A model generated the notes under the pieces. It saw only the letters and a program-made list of their open reading frames with translations, was not told where the DNA came from and made no database searches. This document shows, piece by piece, positions 10,328 through 20,147 of a stretch of 35,579 nt of DNA. Numbering within the stretch: the first letter of the stretch is position 1; every line of letters starts with the position of its first letter. Origin of the DNA: Methylobrevis pamukkalensis. GTDB taxonomy: Bacteria > Pseudomonadota > Alphaproteobacteria > Rhizobiales > Pleomorphomonadaceae. Where the stretch lies: contig NZ_MCRJ01000028.1 in assembly GCF_001720135.1 (NCBI RefSeq), positions 1 through 35,579 of the forward strand. Direction: 5' to 3'. The position numbers and the translations under genes were made by a program.

Positions 10328-10501
10328 CATGTCCGCCCTTTCACCAGGCTGTGCGGAAGCCTTCCCGGCGCGCCAGAAGCGGCCCGCGGGCACCGCAATG
10401 TTGGAAGACTTCTTTACGGCGATGGCCTATTGCTCCTGCGGGCGACGGCCGGGTGACCCGTGCGGACACCTCGCCAGGGCGATTTACAAGGGACCGACGT
10501 C

Positions 10502-11220
10502 ATGGCGCGACAGCCGATCTACAAGCGCGTTCTCCTCAAGCTCTCGGGCGAAGCCCTGATGGGCGACAAGGGCTTCGGTATCGATTCGGCGGTGGTGGAG
10601 CGCGTGGCGCGCGAGATCGTCGAGGCCCAGGATCTCGGTGTCCAGGTCGGCGTGGTCGTCGGCGGCGGCAACATCTTCCGCGGCGTCAAGATTGCGGCCG
10701 AGGGCGGCGACCGGACGACCGGCGACTATCTCGGCATGCTGGCGACCGTGATGAACGGCCTGTCGCTGCGCAGCGCCATCGAGCGGCTCGGCGTGCGCGC
10801 CCGCGTGTTTTCCGCGGTCGACATGCCGGTGATCTGCTCGACCTTCACCCAGCGCGACGCGCGCGCGGCCTCGAGAAGGGCCATGTGGTGGTCTTCGTCG
10901 GCGGCACCGGCAATCCCTTCTTCACCACCGACAGCGGCGCCGCCCTGCGGGCGGCCGAGATGCAGTGCGACGGCATCTTCAAGGGCACCCAGGTCGACGG
11001 CGTCTACAGCGCCGATCCCAAGAAGGACCCCGATGCCACCCGCTACGACAAGCTCAGCCACCAGGACGTGCTCGCGCGCGGCCTCGAGGTGATGGACGCG
11101 GCCGCGATAGCGCTTGCCCGGGACAACCGTATTCCGGTAATCGTCTTTTCCATTCACGAGCCGGGGGCCTTCGTCGAGGTGCTCACCGGCGCCGGGCGCT
11201 CGACCTTGATCGCCGATTGA
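10502..11220 (+). CDS. pyrH: Uridylate kinase PyrH (frameshifted in this sequence)
   Basis: Phosphorylates UMP to UDP in the cytoplasm, the first committed step to UTP and CTP. The start at 10502 gives [20 protein letters not shown], the usual PyrH beginning with the KLSGEA nucleotide-binding motif; [12 protein letters not shown] follows. The frame slips by -1 within the alternating GC tract at about 10856-10870. The conserved C-terminal half, starting at [20 protein letters not shown] and including [13 protein letters not shown], is in the second frame and ends at 11220. The repaired length is 239 residues, normal for the family. PyrH is essential, so a sequence error is far more likely than loss of function. 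Downstream is a stem-loop, then frr. Confidence 0.93.
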
Positions 11221-11234
11221 CCGACCGGACGCGC

Positions 11235-11268
11235 GAAGCCCGCATGCCGCCCATGCGCGGCGGGCTTC
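11235..11268 (+). terminator. Hairpin after pyrH without T-tract
   Basis: A 9-bp perfect stem (11235-11243 with 11260-11268) contains a smaller nested inverted repeat (GCATG/CATGC). No T-run follows, so it may be an mRNA-stabilising structure rather than a terminator. It starts 15 bases after the pyrH stop. Confidence 0.4.
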
Positions 11269-11330
11269 CAGCATGCCCGTGCCCGCAAGGGTGAGGGGCG
11301 CCGGTCTTGCCAGCAGGGTGGAAGAAGAAC

Positions 11331-11894
11331 ATGGCAGATGGCACGAACCTGATCGATGACCTGAAGCGGCGCATGCAGAGCAGCCTCTCGGTCTTCAAGA
11401 ACGAACTCTCGGGACTGCGCACCGGCCGCGCCAGCGCCAGCCTGCTCGATCCGATCGTCGTGGAAGCCTGGGGCGCGACCATGCCGCTCACCCAGGTGGC
11501 GACGGTCAGCGTGCCGGAATCGCGCATGCTGTCGGTGCAGGTGTGGGACAAGCAGATGGTGGGCGCCGTGGAGCGCGCCATCCGCGAGTCGAATCTCGGC
11601 CTGAACCCGATCATCGACGGCACGCTGATGCGCCTGCCGATCCCGGAGCTGAACACCGACCGCCGCAAGGAACTGGTCAAGATCGCGCACAAGTACACCG
11701 AGGCGGCCAAGGTCGCCATTCGCCACGTGCGGCGCGACGGCATGGACGGGCTGAAGAAGCTGGAAAAGGACGCTTCCATTAGCGAAGATGAGTCGCGGGT
11801 CCTTGCGGACCGTGTCCAGAAGCTGACGGACGAGTCGATCTCCGAAGCGGACCGGATGCTGGCCGCCAAGGAGCAGGAAATCATGCAGGTCTGA
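11331..11894 (+). CDS. frr: Ribosome recycling factor
   Basis: Works with EF-G to split post-termination ribosomes. It has 187 residues, typical for RRF is about 185. The signature [20 protein letters not shown] (about residues 22-41) and the C-terminal [20 protein letters not shown] place it clearly. The start at 11331 is preceded by ggaagaag. The coiled-coil-forming helices of domain I are visible as heptad-rich N- and C-terminal segments. It lies between pyrH and uppS, as in most alphaproteobacteria. Confidence 0.97.
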   Translation: MADGTNLIDDLKRRMQSSLSVFKNELSGLRTGRASASLLDPIVVEAWGATMPLTQVATVSVPESRMLSVQVWDKQMVGAVERAIRESNLGLNPIIDGTLMRLPIPELNTDRRKELVKIAHKYTEAAKVAIRHVRRDGMDGLKKLEKDASISEDESRVLADRVQKLTDESISEADRMLAAKEQEIMQV

Positions 11895-11925
11895 CCTCCC
11901 GCGGGGGACGGGCAGGCGGCTTGCG

Positions 11926-11941
11926 CAGCCTGCAGGCTGCC
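11926..11941. repeat. Perfect 16-bp palindrome
   Basis: gcagcctgcaggctgc is fully self-complementary and lies 32 bases after frr within a larger dyad-like context (ggcggc upstream, gccgcc downstream overlapping the right arm). No T-run follows. It may be an mRNA hairpin in the frr-uppS gap. Confidence 0.5.
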
Positions 11942-12071
11942 GCCCGAAGCACGCCGGAGGTCACCGGCAGGACAGGCCCCGGCGCGGAGCGTTCGGCTTC
12001 GGGGCGCAAGGTGGCGGCGCGATCCGGTCTCGGGACCAGGGCCGCCTCGCCGCCGGACGGGCGCGCTGCGG

Positions 12072-12842
12072 ATGAGGGCAATGACGGTGAGAACCGACGC
12101 GGTGGCGGAAGAGAGCACGGCGGTCCATGCGCTTCCCCGCCATGTCGCGATCATCATGGACGGCAACGGCCGCTGGGCGCATTCCCGTGGTCTTGCCCGC
12201 GCCGAAGGCCATCGCCGCGGCGTCCAGACGGTGCGCGACATCGTCCGCCACGCCGGACGGCGCGGCATCGCCTATCTCACGCTCTTCTCCTTCAGCTCGG
12301 AAAACTGGAACCGGCCGGCCGACGAGGTCGCCGATCTCCTGACGCTGCTGCGCGTGTTCATCCGCAAGGATCTGATCGACCTGCACCGGTCGGGCGTCCG
12401 GGTGCGCGTCGTCGGCGGCCGCGAGAATCTCCCCGGCGACATCGGTGCGCTGCTGGACGAGGCCGAGAGCCTGACCGCCGCCAACACCGCCATGACCCTC
12501 GTCGTTGCTTTCAACTACGGCAGCCGCGACGAGATCGCCCGCGCGGCCCGCAGCCTGGCCGCCGAGGTCGTCGCCGGCCGGATGCGCGCGGAAGACATCG
12601 ACGAGACGGCGCTCGCCCGCCACCTGATGACCGCCGAGATCCCGGATCCGGACCTGATCATCCGCACCAGCGGCGAGCAGCGCCTGTCGAACTTCCTGCT
12701 GTGGCAGGCGGCCTATGCCGAGTTCGTGTTCGTGCCGGTGCTGTGGCCGGACTTCCGCGAGCAGGATTTCGACCGCGCGCTCTTCGAATTCCAGAACCGG
12801 GACCGCCGCTACGGCGGCCTCTCGGCGAAGGCCGGCGCATGA
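12072..12842 (+). CDS. uppS: Undecaprenyl diphosphate synthase UppS
   Basis: Cis-prenyltransferase that makes the C55 lipid carrier for peptidoglycan and O-antigen. Family signatures are IIMDGNGRWAHSRG (about residues 27-40, with the catalytic Asp), LYAFSSENW-like LTLFSFSSENWNRP, and the C-terminal PDLIIRTSGEQRLSNFLLWQ (about 195-214). Length is 256 residues from 12072; an alternative ATG at 12081 removes three residues and the choice is not decided by a ribosome-binding site. Its stop overlaps the cdsA start (ATGA, 12839-12842), so the two are translationally coupled. Confidence 0.95.
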   Translation: MRAMTVRTDAVAEESTAVHALPRHVAIIMDGNGRWAHSRGLARAEGHRRGVQTVRDIVRHAGRRGIAYLTLFSFSSENWNRPADEVADLLTLLRVFIRKDLIDLHRSGVRVRVVGGRENLPGDIGALLDEAESLTAANTAMTLVVAFNYGSRDEIARAARSLAAEVVAGRMRAEDIDETALARHLMTAEIPDPDLIIRTSGEQRLSNFLLWQAAYAEFVFVPVLWPDFREQDFDRALFEFQNRDRRYGGLSAKAGA

Positions 12843-13684
12843 GCGGCGCGGGACCCGAGGAGGCGCCGCCGATCGTCTCGGCCAACTTCTACAAGCGCCT
12901 CGTCGCCTCCCTGGTGCTGGTTCCGCTCGCCATCGGCCTCACCTTCGCCGGCGGCCTTGCCTTCACCGCCATGGTCGCGCTCGGCGGCGCGCTGGTGGTG
13001 ATGGAATGGATGCGGATCGCCGCCCCGGGCGGCTCGCAGTATCTCGGCCGGGCCCTGCCGGTGTTCTGCGGTCTCGTCGTGCTCGGAACGCCGGCCGGCG
13101 CATCCGGTGCGATGGGCGGCCTCGTGCTGGGCGCCGGCCTGTTCGCGGTGGCCGCGCTCACCGCCGGCTCGCGCTATCTCTGGGTCGCGGCCGGCCTGCT
13201 CTATGGCGGCGCCCCGGGCATCGCCCTGTCGCTGCTGCGCGAGGGACCGGACGGCTTCATCGCGGTCGTGTTCGTGCTCGTCACCGTCTGGACCACCGAC
13301 AGCTGCGCCTATTTCGCCGGCCGGGCGCTCGGTGGACCGAAACTGTGGCCGCGCGTCTCGCCGAAGAAGACCTGGTCGGGCGCGATCGGCGGCGCGCTCA
13401 GCGCGGTGCTCGCCGGCCTTCTCCTCGCCCTTGTCGCCGGCCTGCCGTCGCCTGCCGTCGTTGCCGGCATCGCTTTCATTCTTTCGGTCGTCTCCCAACT
13501 CGGCGACCTCGGCGAATCGGCGGTGAAGCGGCGGTTCGACGTCAAGGATTCGGGCACGATCATTCCCGGCCATGGGGGCATCATGGACCGCGTCGATGGC
13601 CTGATCCCGGCGGCGATCCTTGCCGCGGCGATCGGTCTTGCCCATGGCGGCCCCTCGCTCGCCGCGGGGCTGATCCGATGGTGA
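12839..13684 (+). CDS. cdsA: Phosphatidate cytidylyltransferase CdsA
   Basis: Integral membrane enzyme that converts phosphatidate and CTP to CDP-diacylglycerol, the branch point of phospholipid synthesis. It has 281 residues and about eight hydrophobic segments, the first from VASLVLVPLAIGLTFAGGL. The CTP transferase signature is clear near the C-terminus: SAVKRRFDVKDSGTIIPGHG followed by GIMDRVDG. The start overlaps the uppS stop, and its own stop overlaps the dxr start, so uppS-cdsA-dxr form one tightly coupled unit. Confidence 0.95.
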   Translation: MSGAGPEEAPPIVSANFYKRLVASLVLVPLAIGLTFAGGLAFTAMVALGGALVVMEWMRIAAPGGSQYLGRALPVFCGLVVLGTPAGASGAMGGLVLGAGLFAVAALTAGSRYLWVAAGLLYGGAPGIALSLLREGPDGFIAVVFVLVTVWTTDSCAYFAGRALGGPKLWPRVSPKKTWSGAIGGALSAVLAGLLLALVAGLPSPAVVAGIAFILSVVSQLGDLGESAVKRRFDVKDSGTIIPGHGGIMDRVDGLIPAAILAAAIGLAHGGPSLAAGLIRW

Positions 13685-14967
13685 GCGGAGCGGAGGAGGC
13701 GGGCGATTCTCGCGGCGCCGGCCCGCGCCGCCGCATCACCGTGCTCGGCGCCACCGGTTCGGTCGGCCGCAGCACCTGCGATCTTCTGGCCCGCGACCCG
13801 GAGCGCTTTGCCGTCGAGGCGCTGACCGCCAACCGCGACGTGGCGGCGCTTGCCGATCTCGCCATCTCGCTCCGCGCCAGGGCCACCGCCATCGCCGATC
13901 CCGCCGTCTGGCCGGAGCTGCGCGATCGGCTCGCCGGTACGGGAATCGAAGCCCTCGGCGGACCGGAGGGCGTGATCGAGGCGGCGAGCCGGCCGGCGGA
14001 CATCGTGGTCTCCGCCATCGTCGGCGCCGCGGGCCTTGCCCCGACGCTCGCGGCCCTGCGCAGCGCGCCCACCGTGGCGCTCGCCAACAAGGAATGTCTC
14101 GTCTGCGCCGGCGCGTTCTTCATGGACAGCGCGCGCCGCGCCGGAGCCACGGTGCTGCCGGTCGATTCGGAGCACAACGCCATCTTCCAGGTGCTGGAAG
14201 AGGCCAACCGCGATTTTGTCGAGGAGATCGTGCTGACCGCCTCCGGCGGGCCGTTCCGCGGCTTCACCCGCGAGCAGCTGCGCCACGTGACCCGCCAGCA
14301 GGCGCTGCGCCACCCGAAGTGGAGCATGGGCGCCAAGATCACCATCGATTCCGCCACGCTGATGAACAAGGGCCTCGAACTGATCGAGGCCCATCACCTG
14401 TTCGCCGTTCCGGCCGAGCGCCTCGGCGTGCTGGTGCATCCGCAGTCCGTGGTTCACGGGCTGGTGCGCTACCGCGACGGCTCGCTGCTCGCCCAGCTCG
14501 GCAGCCCCGACATGCGCACGCCGATCGCCTGCTGCCTCGCCTGGCCGGCGCGAATGGCGGCCCCGGTGGCCCCGCTCGACCTTGCCCGGCTCGGCACCCT
14601 CACCTTCGAGGCGCCCGACCGCGAGACCTTCCCCTGTCTCGGCCTTGCCGAGGCGGCGATGGCGCGGGGAGGGGGGGCGGCCACGGTCCTCAACGCCGCC
14701 AACGAGGTGGCGGTGGCCGAATTTCTCGCCGATCGCCTCGGTTATCTGCAGATCGCCGCCGTCGTCGAGGAAACCCTCTCGGCCTGCGAATCCCGCGGCC
14801 TGTCGGCGGTCCCGGCCTCGCTCGACGACGCCCTTGACCTTGATGCTGCAGCGCGGCACAAAGCTCTTGAAGCTGTCACGCCTTCGCGCGCTAGGCGCGG
14901 GGACTCGCAATGCGTGTTCCCTCTCCCGAATCTGTCCAGAACGGATAAGATTTGTGAAGGATTTTAG
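13678..14967 (+). CDS. dxr: 1-deoxy-D-xylulose 5-phosphate reductoisomerase Dxr
   Basis: NADPH-dependent enzyme of the MEP isoprenoid pathway, feeding the substrate used by UppS. The NADPH-binding motif is ITVLGATGSVGRSTCDLL (about residues 20-37). The metal-site region reads LPVDSEHNAIFQ, and the catalytic-loop region KWSMGAKITIDSATLMNKG. LNAANEVAVAEFL lies in the C-terminal domain. Start ATG at 13678 overlaps the cdsA stop by 7 bases; a GTG at 13681 is a possible alternative. The product is 429 residues, about 30 longer than usual. The last 30 or so residues (after ARHKALEAV) are low in conservation and contain an unusual CVFPLPN segment, so the natural stop may have been lost to a small indel, or this may be a lineage tail. 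Confidence 0.94.
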   Translation: MVSGAEEAGDSRGAGPRRRITVLGATGSVGRSTCDLLARDPERFAVEALTANRDVAALADLAISLRARATAIADPAVWPELRDRLAGTGIEALGGPEGVIEAASRPADIVVSAIVGAAGLAPTLAALRSAPTVALANKECLVCAGAFFMDSARRAGATVLPVDSEHNAIFQVLEEANRDFVEEIVLTASGGPFRGFTREQLRHVTRQQALRHPKWSMGAKITIDSATLMNKGLELIEAHHLFAVPAERLGVLVHPQSVVHGLVRYRDGSLLAQLGSPDMRTPIACCLAWPARMAAPVAPLDLARLGTLTFEAPDRETFPCLGLAEAAMARGGGAATVLNAANEVAVAEFLADRLGYLQIAAVVEETLSACESRGLSAVPASLDDALDLDAAARHKALEAVTPSRARRGDSQCVFPLPNLSRTDKICEGF

Positions 14968-15142
14968 GTAACCATCGTCGTGAGGCGTCATGGGACTGCG
15001 ACCATGACGGCACGTCGGCGGCATCGGTGGCCTGCGCTCCGCGTATCGGAGCGGCTTTGGAAACCTCCATCCGGCATGCGATACTCCGGCGTCGCGTAAC
15101 TGGCGCCGATTGTGTGGCGTCTCGCAGAAAGTGCGGTTTACG

Positions 15143-16270
15143 ATGTCCATCCTCGAGGGATTGTACGGCCTCGTCGGCTATCTCGTGCCGTTCCTGTTCG
15201 TGCTCCTTGTCGTCGTCTTCGTACACGAGCTCGGCCATTTCGTCGTGGCGCGGCTGTGCGGGGTGAAGGTCAAGGCGTTCTCGATCGGATTCGGCCCGGA
15301 GATCTTCGCCTTCGTCGACCGCAAGGGCACGCGCTGGCGCCTCGCCGCCATTCCGCTCGGCGGCTACGTGAAATTCATCGACGACATGAATGCGGCGAGC
15401 GCCCAGACCGGTGCGCCGCGCGTGCCGCTGTCTCCCGAGGACGAGGCCGGCCGTTTCCAGACCAAGAGCATCGCGCGGCGCGCGGCGATCGTTGCCGCCG
15501 GTCCCGCCGCCAATTTCCTGCTGGCGATCGCGATCTTCGCCTTCTTCTTCATGTCCTACGGCCAGCCCGTCTACCCGCCGCTCGTCGGCAGCGTCATGCC
15601 GGACAGCGCGGCCGCGGAGGCCGGCTTCGAGGAGGGCGACCTGATCGTCGCCATCGAGGGCAGCCCGATTTCCGATTTCGGCGAGATCCAGCGCGTGGTC
15701 GGGGCCAGTGCCACCGACACGCTGCGCTTCTCGGTGGAGCGCGCCGGCGAGACGATCGAACTTCTCGCCAGCCCGAAGTGGCAGACGATGGACGACCGCT
15801 TCGGCAACGAGATCCGGGTCGGACTGCTCGGCATCACCCGCACCGGCGAGATGACGCTGAAGCACTACGGCCCGCTCGAGGCAGTGGGCGCGGGGGCGGC
15901 GCAGACCTGGTACATCCTCGAGCGATCGCTCGACTATCTGCGCAACGTCGTTCTCGGCGTGGAGCCGGCCGACCAGCTCGGCGGCCCGATCCGGGTCGCC
16001 CAGATTTCCGGCCAGGTCGCGACGCTCGGCTTTGCCGCGCTGGTCAACCTTGCCGCGGTGATGTCGGTCAGCATCGGCATGATCAATCTCTTTCCGGTGC
16101 CCATGCTCGACGGCGGGCACCTGATGTTCTACGCGGTCGAGGCCGTGCGCGGCCGGCCGCTATCGGAGCGGGCGCAGGGCGTGGGCTTCCAGATCGGCAT
16201 GACGCTGGTGCTGGCGCTGATGCTGTTCGCGACATGGAACGACATCATGCGCTGGACCGGCGTCGGCTGA
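15143..16270 (+). CDS. rseP: Site-2 intramembrane zinc metalloprotease RseP
   Basis: Cleaves membrane-embedded anti-sigma factors and leftover signal peptides in the inner membrane. It has 375 residues from the ATG at 15143 (MSILEGLYGLVGYLVPFLF). The zinc-binding HELGHF motif is in the first membrane segment (about residues 30-35), followed by GGYVKF. One PDZ domain is evident around PLVGSVMPDSAAAEAGFEEG (about 150-169). The C-terminal LDGGHL motif contributes the third metal ligand, with a final membrane segment (TLVLALMLFATWN). An upstream in-frame ATG at 15110 would add 11 residues of no visible merit. It lies between dxr and bamA in the standard order. Confidence 0.95.
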   Translation: MSILEGLYGLVGYLVPFLFVLLVVVFVHELGHFVVARLCGVKVKAFSIGFGPEIFAFVDRKGTRWRLAAIPLGGYVKFIDDMNAASAQTGAPRVPLSPEDEAGRFQTKSIARRAAIVAAGPAANFLLAIAIFAFFFMSYGQPVYPPLVGSVMPDSAAAEAGFEEGDLIVAIEGSPISDFGEIQRVVGASATDTLRFSVERAGETIELLASPKWQTMDDRFGNEIRVGLLGITRTGEMTLKHYGPLEAVGAGAAQTWYILERSLDYLRNVVLGVEPADQLGGPIRVAQISGQVATLGFAALVNLAAVMSVSIGMINLFPVPMLDGGHLMFYAVEAVRGRPLSERAQGVGFQIGMTLVLALMLFATWNDIMRWTGVG

Positions 16271-16389
16271 CACGGCGCAAGGGTAGGGTGTGGCCCGGCC
16301 GGCCACGCCCGAGGGACAACGGCATTTTCCGGCGGCGTTGCCCGATGGCAACTGTCGTCCGGTAAATGCCTTCGAGGCCAGGGGTGCGC

Positions 16390-16417
16390 TTGAACGGCAG
16401 TGGAAACACTGTATGAA
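16390..16417 (+). promoter_or_regulatory. Candidate bamA promoter
   Basis: TTGAAC at 16390-16395 and TATGAA at 16412-16417 are separated by 16 bases, giving a leader of about 70 bases to bamA. A small perfect hairpin (GTTGCC-CGAT-GGCAAC) lies about 50 bases further upstream, after rseP. Confidence 0.45.
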
Positions 16418-16492
16418 ACTCAAGGGCGTGACAGAGTCAGATTCCGTCGTGACGGGGGTTCTGGCGCTAGAAACAGCGGGTTCGAGTATCTC

Positions 16493-18837
16493 ATGAGAAC
16501 ACTTTTCCAGATGTTCAGGGTCATGGCTGTTGCTGCCGTCGTCGGGACGGCGCTTCCGGTCGTGTCCAGCGGGCTTCCGCTTCTCGGCGCTGCTTCCGCC
16601 CATGCCGAGGTGATCAGCCGCATCTCGGTGACGGGCAACACCCGCGTCGAGGAAAGCACGGTCGTCTCCTACGTCACGATCAAGCCGGGGCAGTCCTACG
16701 GGGCCCTCGACATCGACGCGTCGGTGAAGGCGCTGTTCGACACCGGCCTGTTCTCGGATGTCCGGATCTCGCGTCAGGGCTCGACCCTAATCGTGGCCGT
16801 GTCGGAGAACCCGATCATCGGCCGCGTCGCCTTCGAGGGCAACGATCACCACGACGACAAGACGCTGGCGGCCGCCATCGAGCTCAAGCCGCGCGCGGTC
16901 CTGACCCAGGCCAAGGTCCAGTCGGACACGCAGCGCCTTCTCGAGCTCTACCGTCGCACCGGCCGCTACAACGCGACCGTCGATCCCCAGGTCATCGACC
17001 TCGGCGAGAACCGCGTCGACCTCGTCTTCAAGATCGACGAGGGTCCGCGGACCGAAATCTCCAAGATCACCTTCATCGGCAACAAGGCCTTCGGCGACGG
17101 CCGGCTGCAGAGCGTGATCCAGTCGCGCGAGACCGGCCTGCTCGGCTGGCTGCGCACGACGGACAACTACGATCCGGACCGGATGAATTCCGATCAGGAG
17201 CTGCTGCGCCGCTTCTACTACAAGAACGCTACGCCGACTTCCGCGTGATCTCGGCCGTGGCCGACTTCGATCGCGACCAGAACGCCTTCTTCATCACCTT
17301 CACCGTGGAAGAGGGCGAGCAGTACACCTTCGGCGACATCAGCGTCGAAACCACGCTGCCCGATCTCGACGTTGCCGCCCTTGAAGGCGCGGCGCGGACC
17401 AGCCCCGGCGCCGTCTACGACTCCGAAGCCGTCGAGCGCACGCTCGAGGATCTGACGCTGGCCGTCAGCTCGCGGGGCTACGCCTTCGCCCAGGTCCGTC
17501 CGCGCGGCGAACGCGACTACGACGCCCGCACGATCGCGATCACCTACTTCATCGACGAGGGCGCACGGACCTACATCGAGCGCATCAATGTCGTCGGCAA
17601 CACCCGCACCCGGGACTATGTCATCCGCCGCGAGTTCGATCTCGCCGAGGGCGACGCCTACAACCAGGTGCTGATCGACAAGGCCGAGCGCCGCCTCAAC
17701 AACCTCGGCTACTTCAAGAGCGTGAAGATCTTCTCCGAGCAGGGCTCCGCGCCGGATCGGGTGATCGTCAACGTGCAGGTCGAGGATCAGTCCACGGGCG
17801 AGATCTCGATCGGTGGCGGCTATTCCACCGACGCCGGCATCATTGCCCAGGTCTCGCTGTCCGAGCGCAACTTCCTCGGCCGTGGCCAGCAGGTGAAGAT
17901 CGCCGCCGGACGCGGCGAGGACACCCAGACCTACCAGCTGTCCTTCACCGAGCCCTATTTCCTCGACCGTCGCCTGTCGGCCGGCTTCGACATCTACCGC
18001 AACGCCATCGGCGAATCCTCGTCGACGTCGCTGCATCCCTACGAGGAAGTGGTCAACGGCGGCACGCTCCGCCTCGGCATCCCGCTCGTCGAGGATCTGA
18101 CGCTCGGCCTCAGCTACAACATCTCCCAGTCGGAGATCGACGAGATCTCGTCGAAGATCACCGACGTCAATCCGAACCTCATCAGTGACGAGGACCGGAT
18201 CGTGTCGTCGCTGGGTTACTCGCTCGTCTACAACACGATCGACAACATGGCGATGCCGCGGGATGGCATCTATGCGAAGTTCGGCCAGGAAGGCGCGGGC
18301 GTCGGCGGCGATGCCCAGTTCATCCGCACCACCGTGCAGGCCGACTACTATCGCGAGCTGAACACCGACTACGGCATCATCGGTCACGTCGGTGCCAAGG
18401 CGGGTCACGTGGTGGGTCTGGGCGACAACCTCGACTATCGCGACCACTTCCGGATGGGCGGCGACCTGGTGCGCGGCTTCGAGAGCGGCGGCATCGGCCC
18501 GCGTGACGCGGACACCGGCTACCTCCTCGGCGGCCAGTTCTTCGTCGGCGGCACGGTGGAGACCATCTTCCCGGTTCCGCTGATCCCCTCGGACCTCGGC
18601 TTCTACGCCTCGCTGTTTGCCGATGCCGGCACCGTGTGGGACGTGGACGAGGACACTGTCGCGGCGACCGGTGCCAGTGTCATCGGCGACGACGCCTCGA
18701 TCCGTGCCTCGGTGGGCCTCGGCCTGCTCTGGCAGTCGCCCTTCGGCCTGCTGCGCGCCAACGTCGCGCTGCCGGTGGCCGAAGACGACGCCGACCGTAC
18801 GCAGCTGTTCAGCTTCTCGGGCGGAACGCGCTTCTGA
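16493..18837 (+). CDS. bamA: Outer membrane protein assembly factor BamA (frameshifted in this sequence)
   Basis: Omp85-family pore that folds beta-barrel proteins into the outer membrane. The start at 16493 gives a signal peptide of about 40 residues ending at AHA. POTRA domains follow, beginning ISRISVTGNTRVEESTV; a later one contains INVVGNTRTRDYVIRREFDL. A 16-strand barrel occupies the C-terminal half, with the conserved loop motif LVRGFESGGIGP and a terminal phenylalanine (FSGGTRF), the BAM recognition signal. The frame slips by -1 at 17228-17229, where aag-aac-ggc-tac is expected but one g is missing. The N-terminal 245 residues are in the first frame and the rest in the second. The repaired length is about 781 residues, normal. 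BamA is essential, so a sequence error is the better reading. A strong terminator follows at 18861. Confidence 0.94.
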
Positions 18838-18860
18838 TCCGGATTGCCGGACGAGATCGG

Positions 18861-18888
18861 AAAAGGCCGCCACTTCGGCGGCCTTTTT
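18861..18888 (+). terminator. Intrinsic terminator after bamA
   Basis: The stem AAAAGGCCGCC/GGCGGCCTTTT with a five-base loop (18872-18876) is followed by a run of five T (18884-18888), starting 24 bases after the bamA stop. It separates bamA from lpxD, which in many proteobacteria are joined through skp. Confidence 0.85.
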
Positions 18889-19094
18889 CATGAGACCGCC
18901 ACGCTGGGGCAACCGGCCGGACGAACCGGTGCGGCGATGCATGACGTCCGCTGCGTGCCCGGTGCGTGAAAGCGGTTCCAAATCGGCGGCGGGGGCGCTA
19001 TGGCAGAGGCGGGACGGGCGGTGGCCGTCCTTGTCTCGCCACACCGACAGATCCGTCGCCGTCCCACGATCGCGCAGCCTTGCAGAAGAATCCC

Positions 19095-20147
19095 ATGCCT
19101 GATCCCGTCTTCTTCCGCCCCGCCCGAACCTTCACGGTCGCCGAGATTGCCGCCCTGGTGAAGGGGCGGGTTGCGGCGGGCGATCCGGAGGCGGTGATCA
19201 CCGGCGTCGCCCCCCTGAGCGAGGCCGGGGAGGGGCAACTGACCTTCCTCGACAATCCCCGCTATCTCGCCGACTTCCGCGCCACGCGCGCGACGGCCTG
19301 CATCTGCGGAACCAAATACGCCGCGCAGGCGCCCGAGGGCGTGGCAATGATTGTCGCCGCTTCCCCCTACCGCGCGAGCGCGATGGTGGTGCAGGCGCTG
19401 TTTCCCGACGCGACCCGCCTGACCGGCGCCTTCGGCAATTCCGGCATCCACCCGGCGGCGGTCGTGCATCCGGACGCACGGCTGGAGGATGGGGTGTGCG
19501 TCGAGCCGGGCGCCGTGATCGGCCCGCGGGCCGAGATCGGGTCGGGCACGGTGATCTGCGCCAACGCGGTGATCGGCCACGACGTGCGGATCGGCCGCGA
19601 CGGCTATGTCGGCGCCGGCGCCACCGTGATGTTCGCCCTTGTCGGCAACAGGGTGATCATCCATCCCGGCGTGCGCATCGGCCAGGACGGCTTCGGCTTC
19701 GCGATGGGGCCCAGCGGACACATGAAGGTGCCGCAGATCGGCCGGGTGGCGATCCAGGACGACGTGGAGATCGGGGCCAACACCACGATCGACCGCGGCG
19801 CCAATCGCGACACGATCATCGGCGAAGGCACGAAGATCGACAACGGCGTGCAGATCGGCCACAACGTCGTGGTGGGACGGCATTGCGTCATCGTCAGCCA
19901 GAGCGGCATCTCCGGAAGCAGCACGCTGGGCGATTTCGTGGCCCTCGGCGGACAGGCGGGCATTTCGGGCCATCTGCGGATCGGAACCGGCGCGCAGGTC
20001 GCGGGCAACAGCGGCGTCGCCAGTGATATCCCGGCGGGAGAGAAGTGGGGCGGATCCCCGGCCATGCCGCTCCGCCAGTGGATGAAGGGAGTGCGGACGT
20101 TGCGCAAGCTCGCCGCCAAGGCTGTTGGAGACGGTGACAGTGACTGA
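19095..20147 (+). CDS. lpxD: UDP-3-O-acylglucosamine N-acyltransferase LpxD
   Basis: Third enzyme of lipid A synthesis; adds the N-linked hydroxyacyl chain to UDP-3-O-acyl-glucosamine. It has 350 residues from the ATG at 19095 ([20 protein letters not shown]). An N-terminal uridine-binding domain (about 1-110) includes [14 protein letters not shown] left-handed beta-helix of hexapeptide repeats runs from about residue 118 to 315, with [11 protein letters not shown] and [15 protein letters not shown], and IGHNVVVG carrying the catalytic histidine. A C-terminal helix follows. The gene is 257 bases after bamA. Its 3' end overlaps the likely fabZ start. Confidence 0.95.
   Translation: MPDPVFFRPARTFTVAEIAALVKGRVAAGDPEAVITGVAPLSEAGEGQLTFLDNPRYLADFRATRATACICGTKYAAQAPEGVAMIVAASPYRASAMVVQALFPDATRLTGAFGNSGIHPAAVVHPDARLEDGVCVEPGAVIGPRAEIGSGTVICANAVIGHDVRIGRDGYVGAGATVMFALVGNRVIIHPGVRIGQDGFGFAMGPSGHMKVPQIGRVAIQDDVEIGANTTIDRGANRDTIIGEGTKIDNGVQIGHNVVVGRHCVIVSQSGISGSSTLGDFVALGGQAGISGHLRIGTGAQVAGNSGVASDIPAGEKWGGSPAMPLRQWMKGVRTLRKLAAKAVGDGDSD

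Noticed and set aside
17218-19044. Long open frame antisense to bamA
   Set aside because: Shadow of the GC-rich bamA coding frame; no recognisable protein features.
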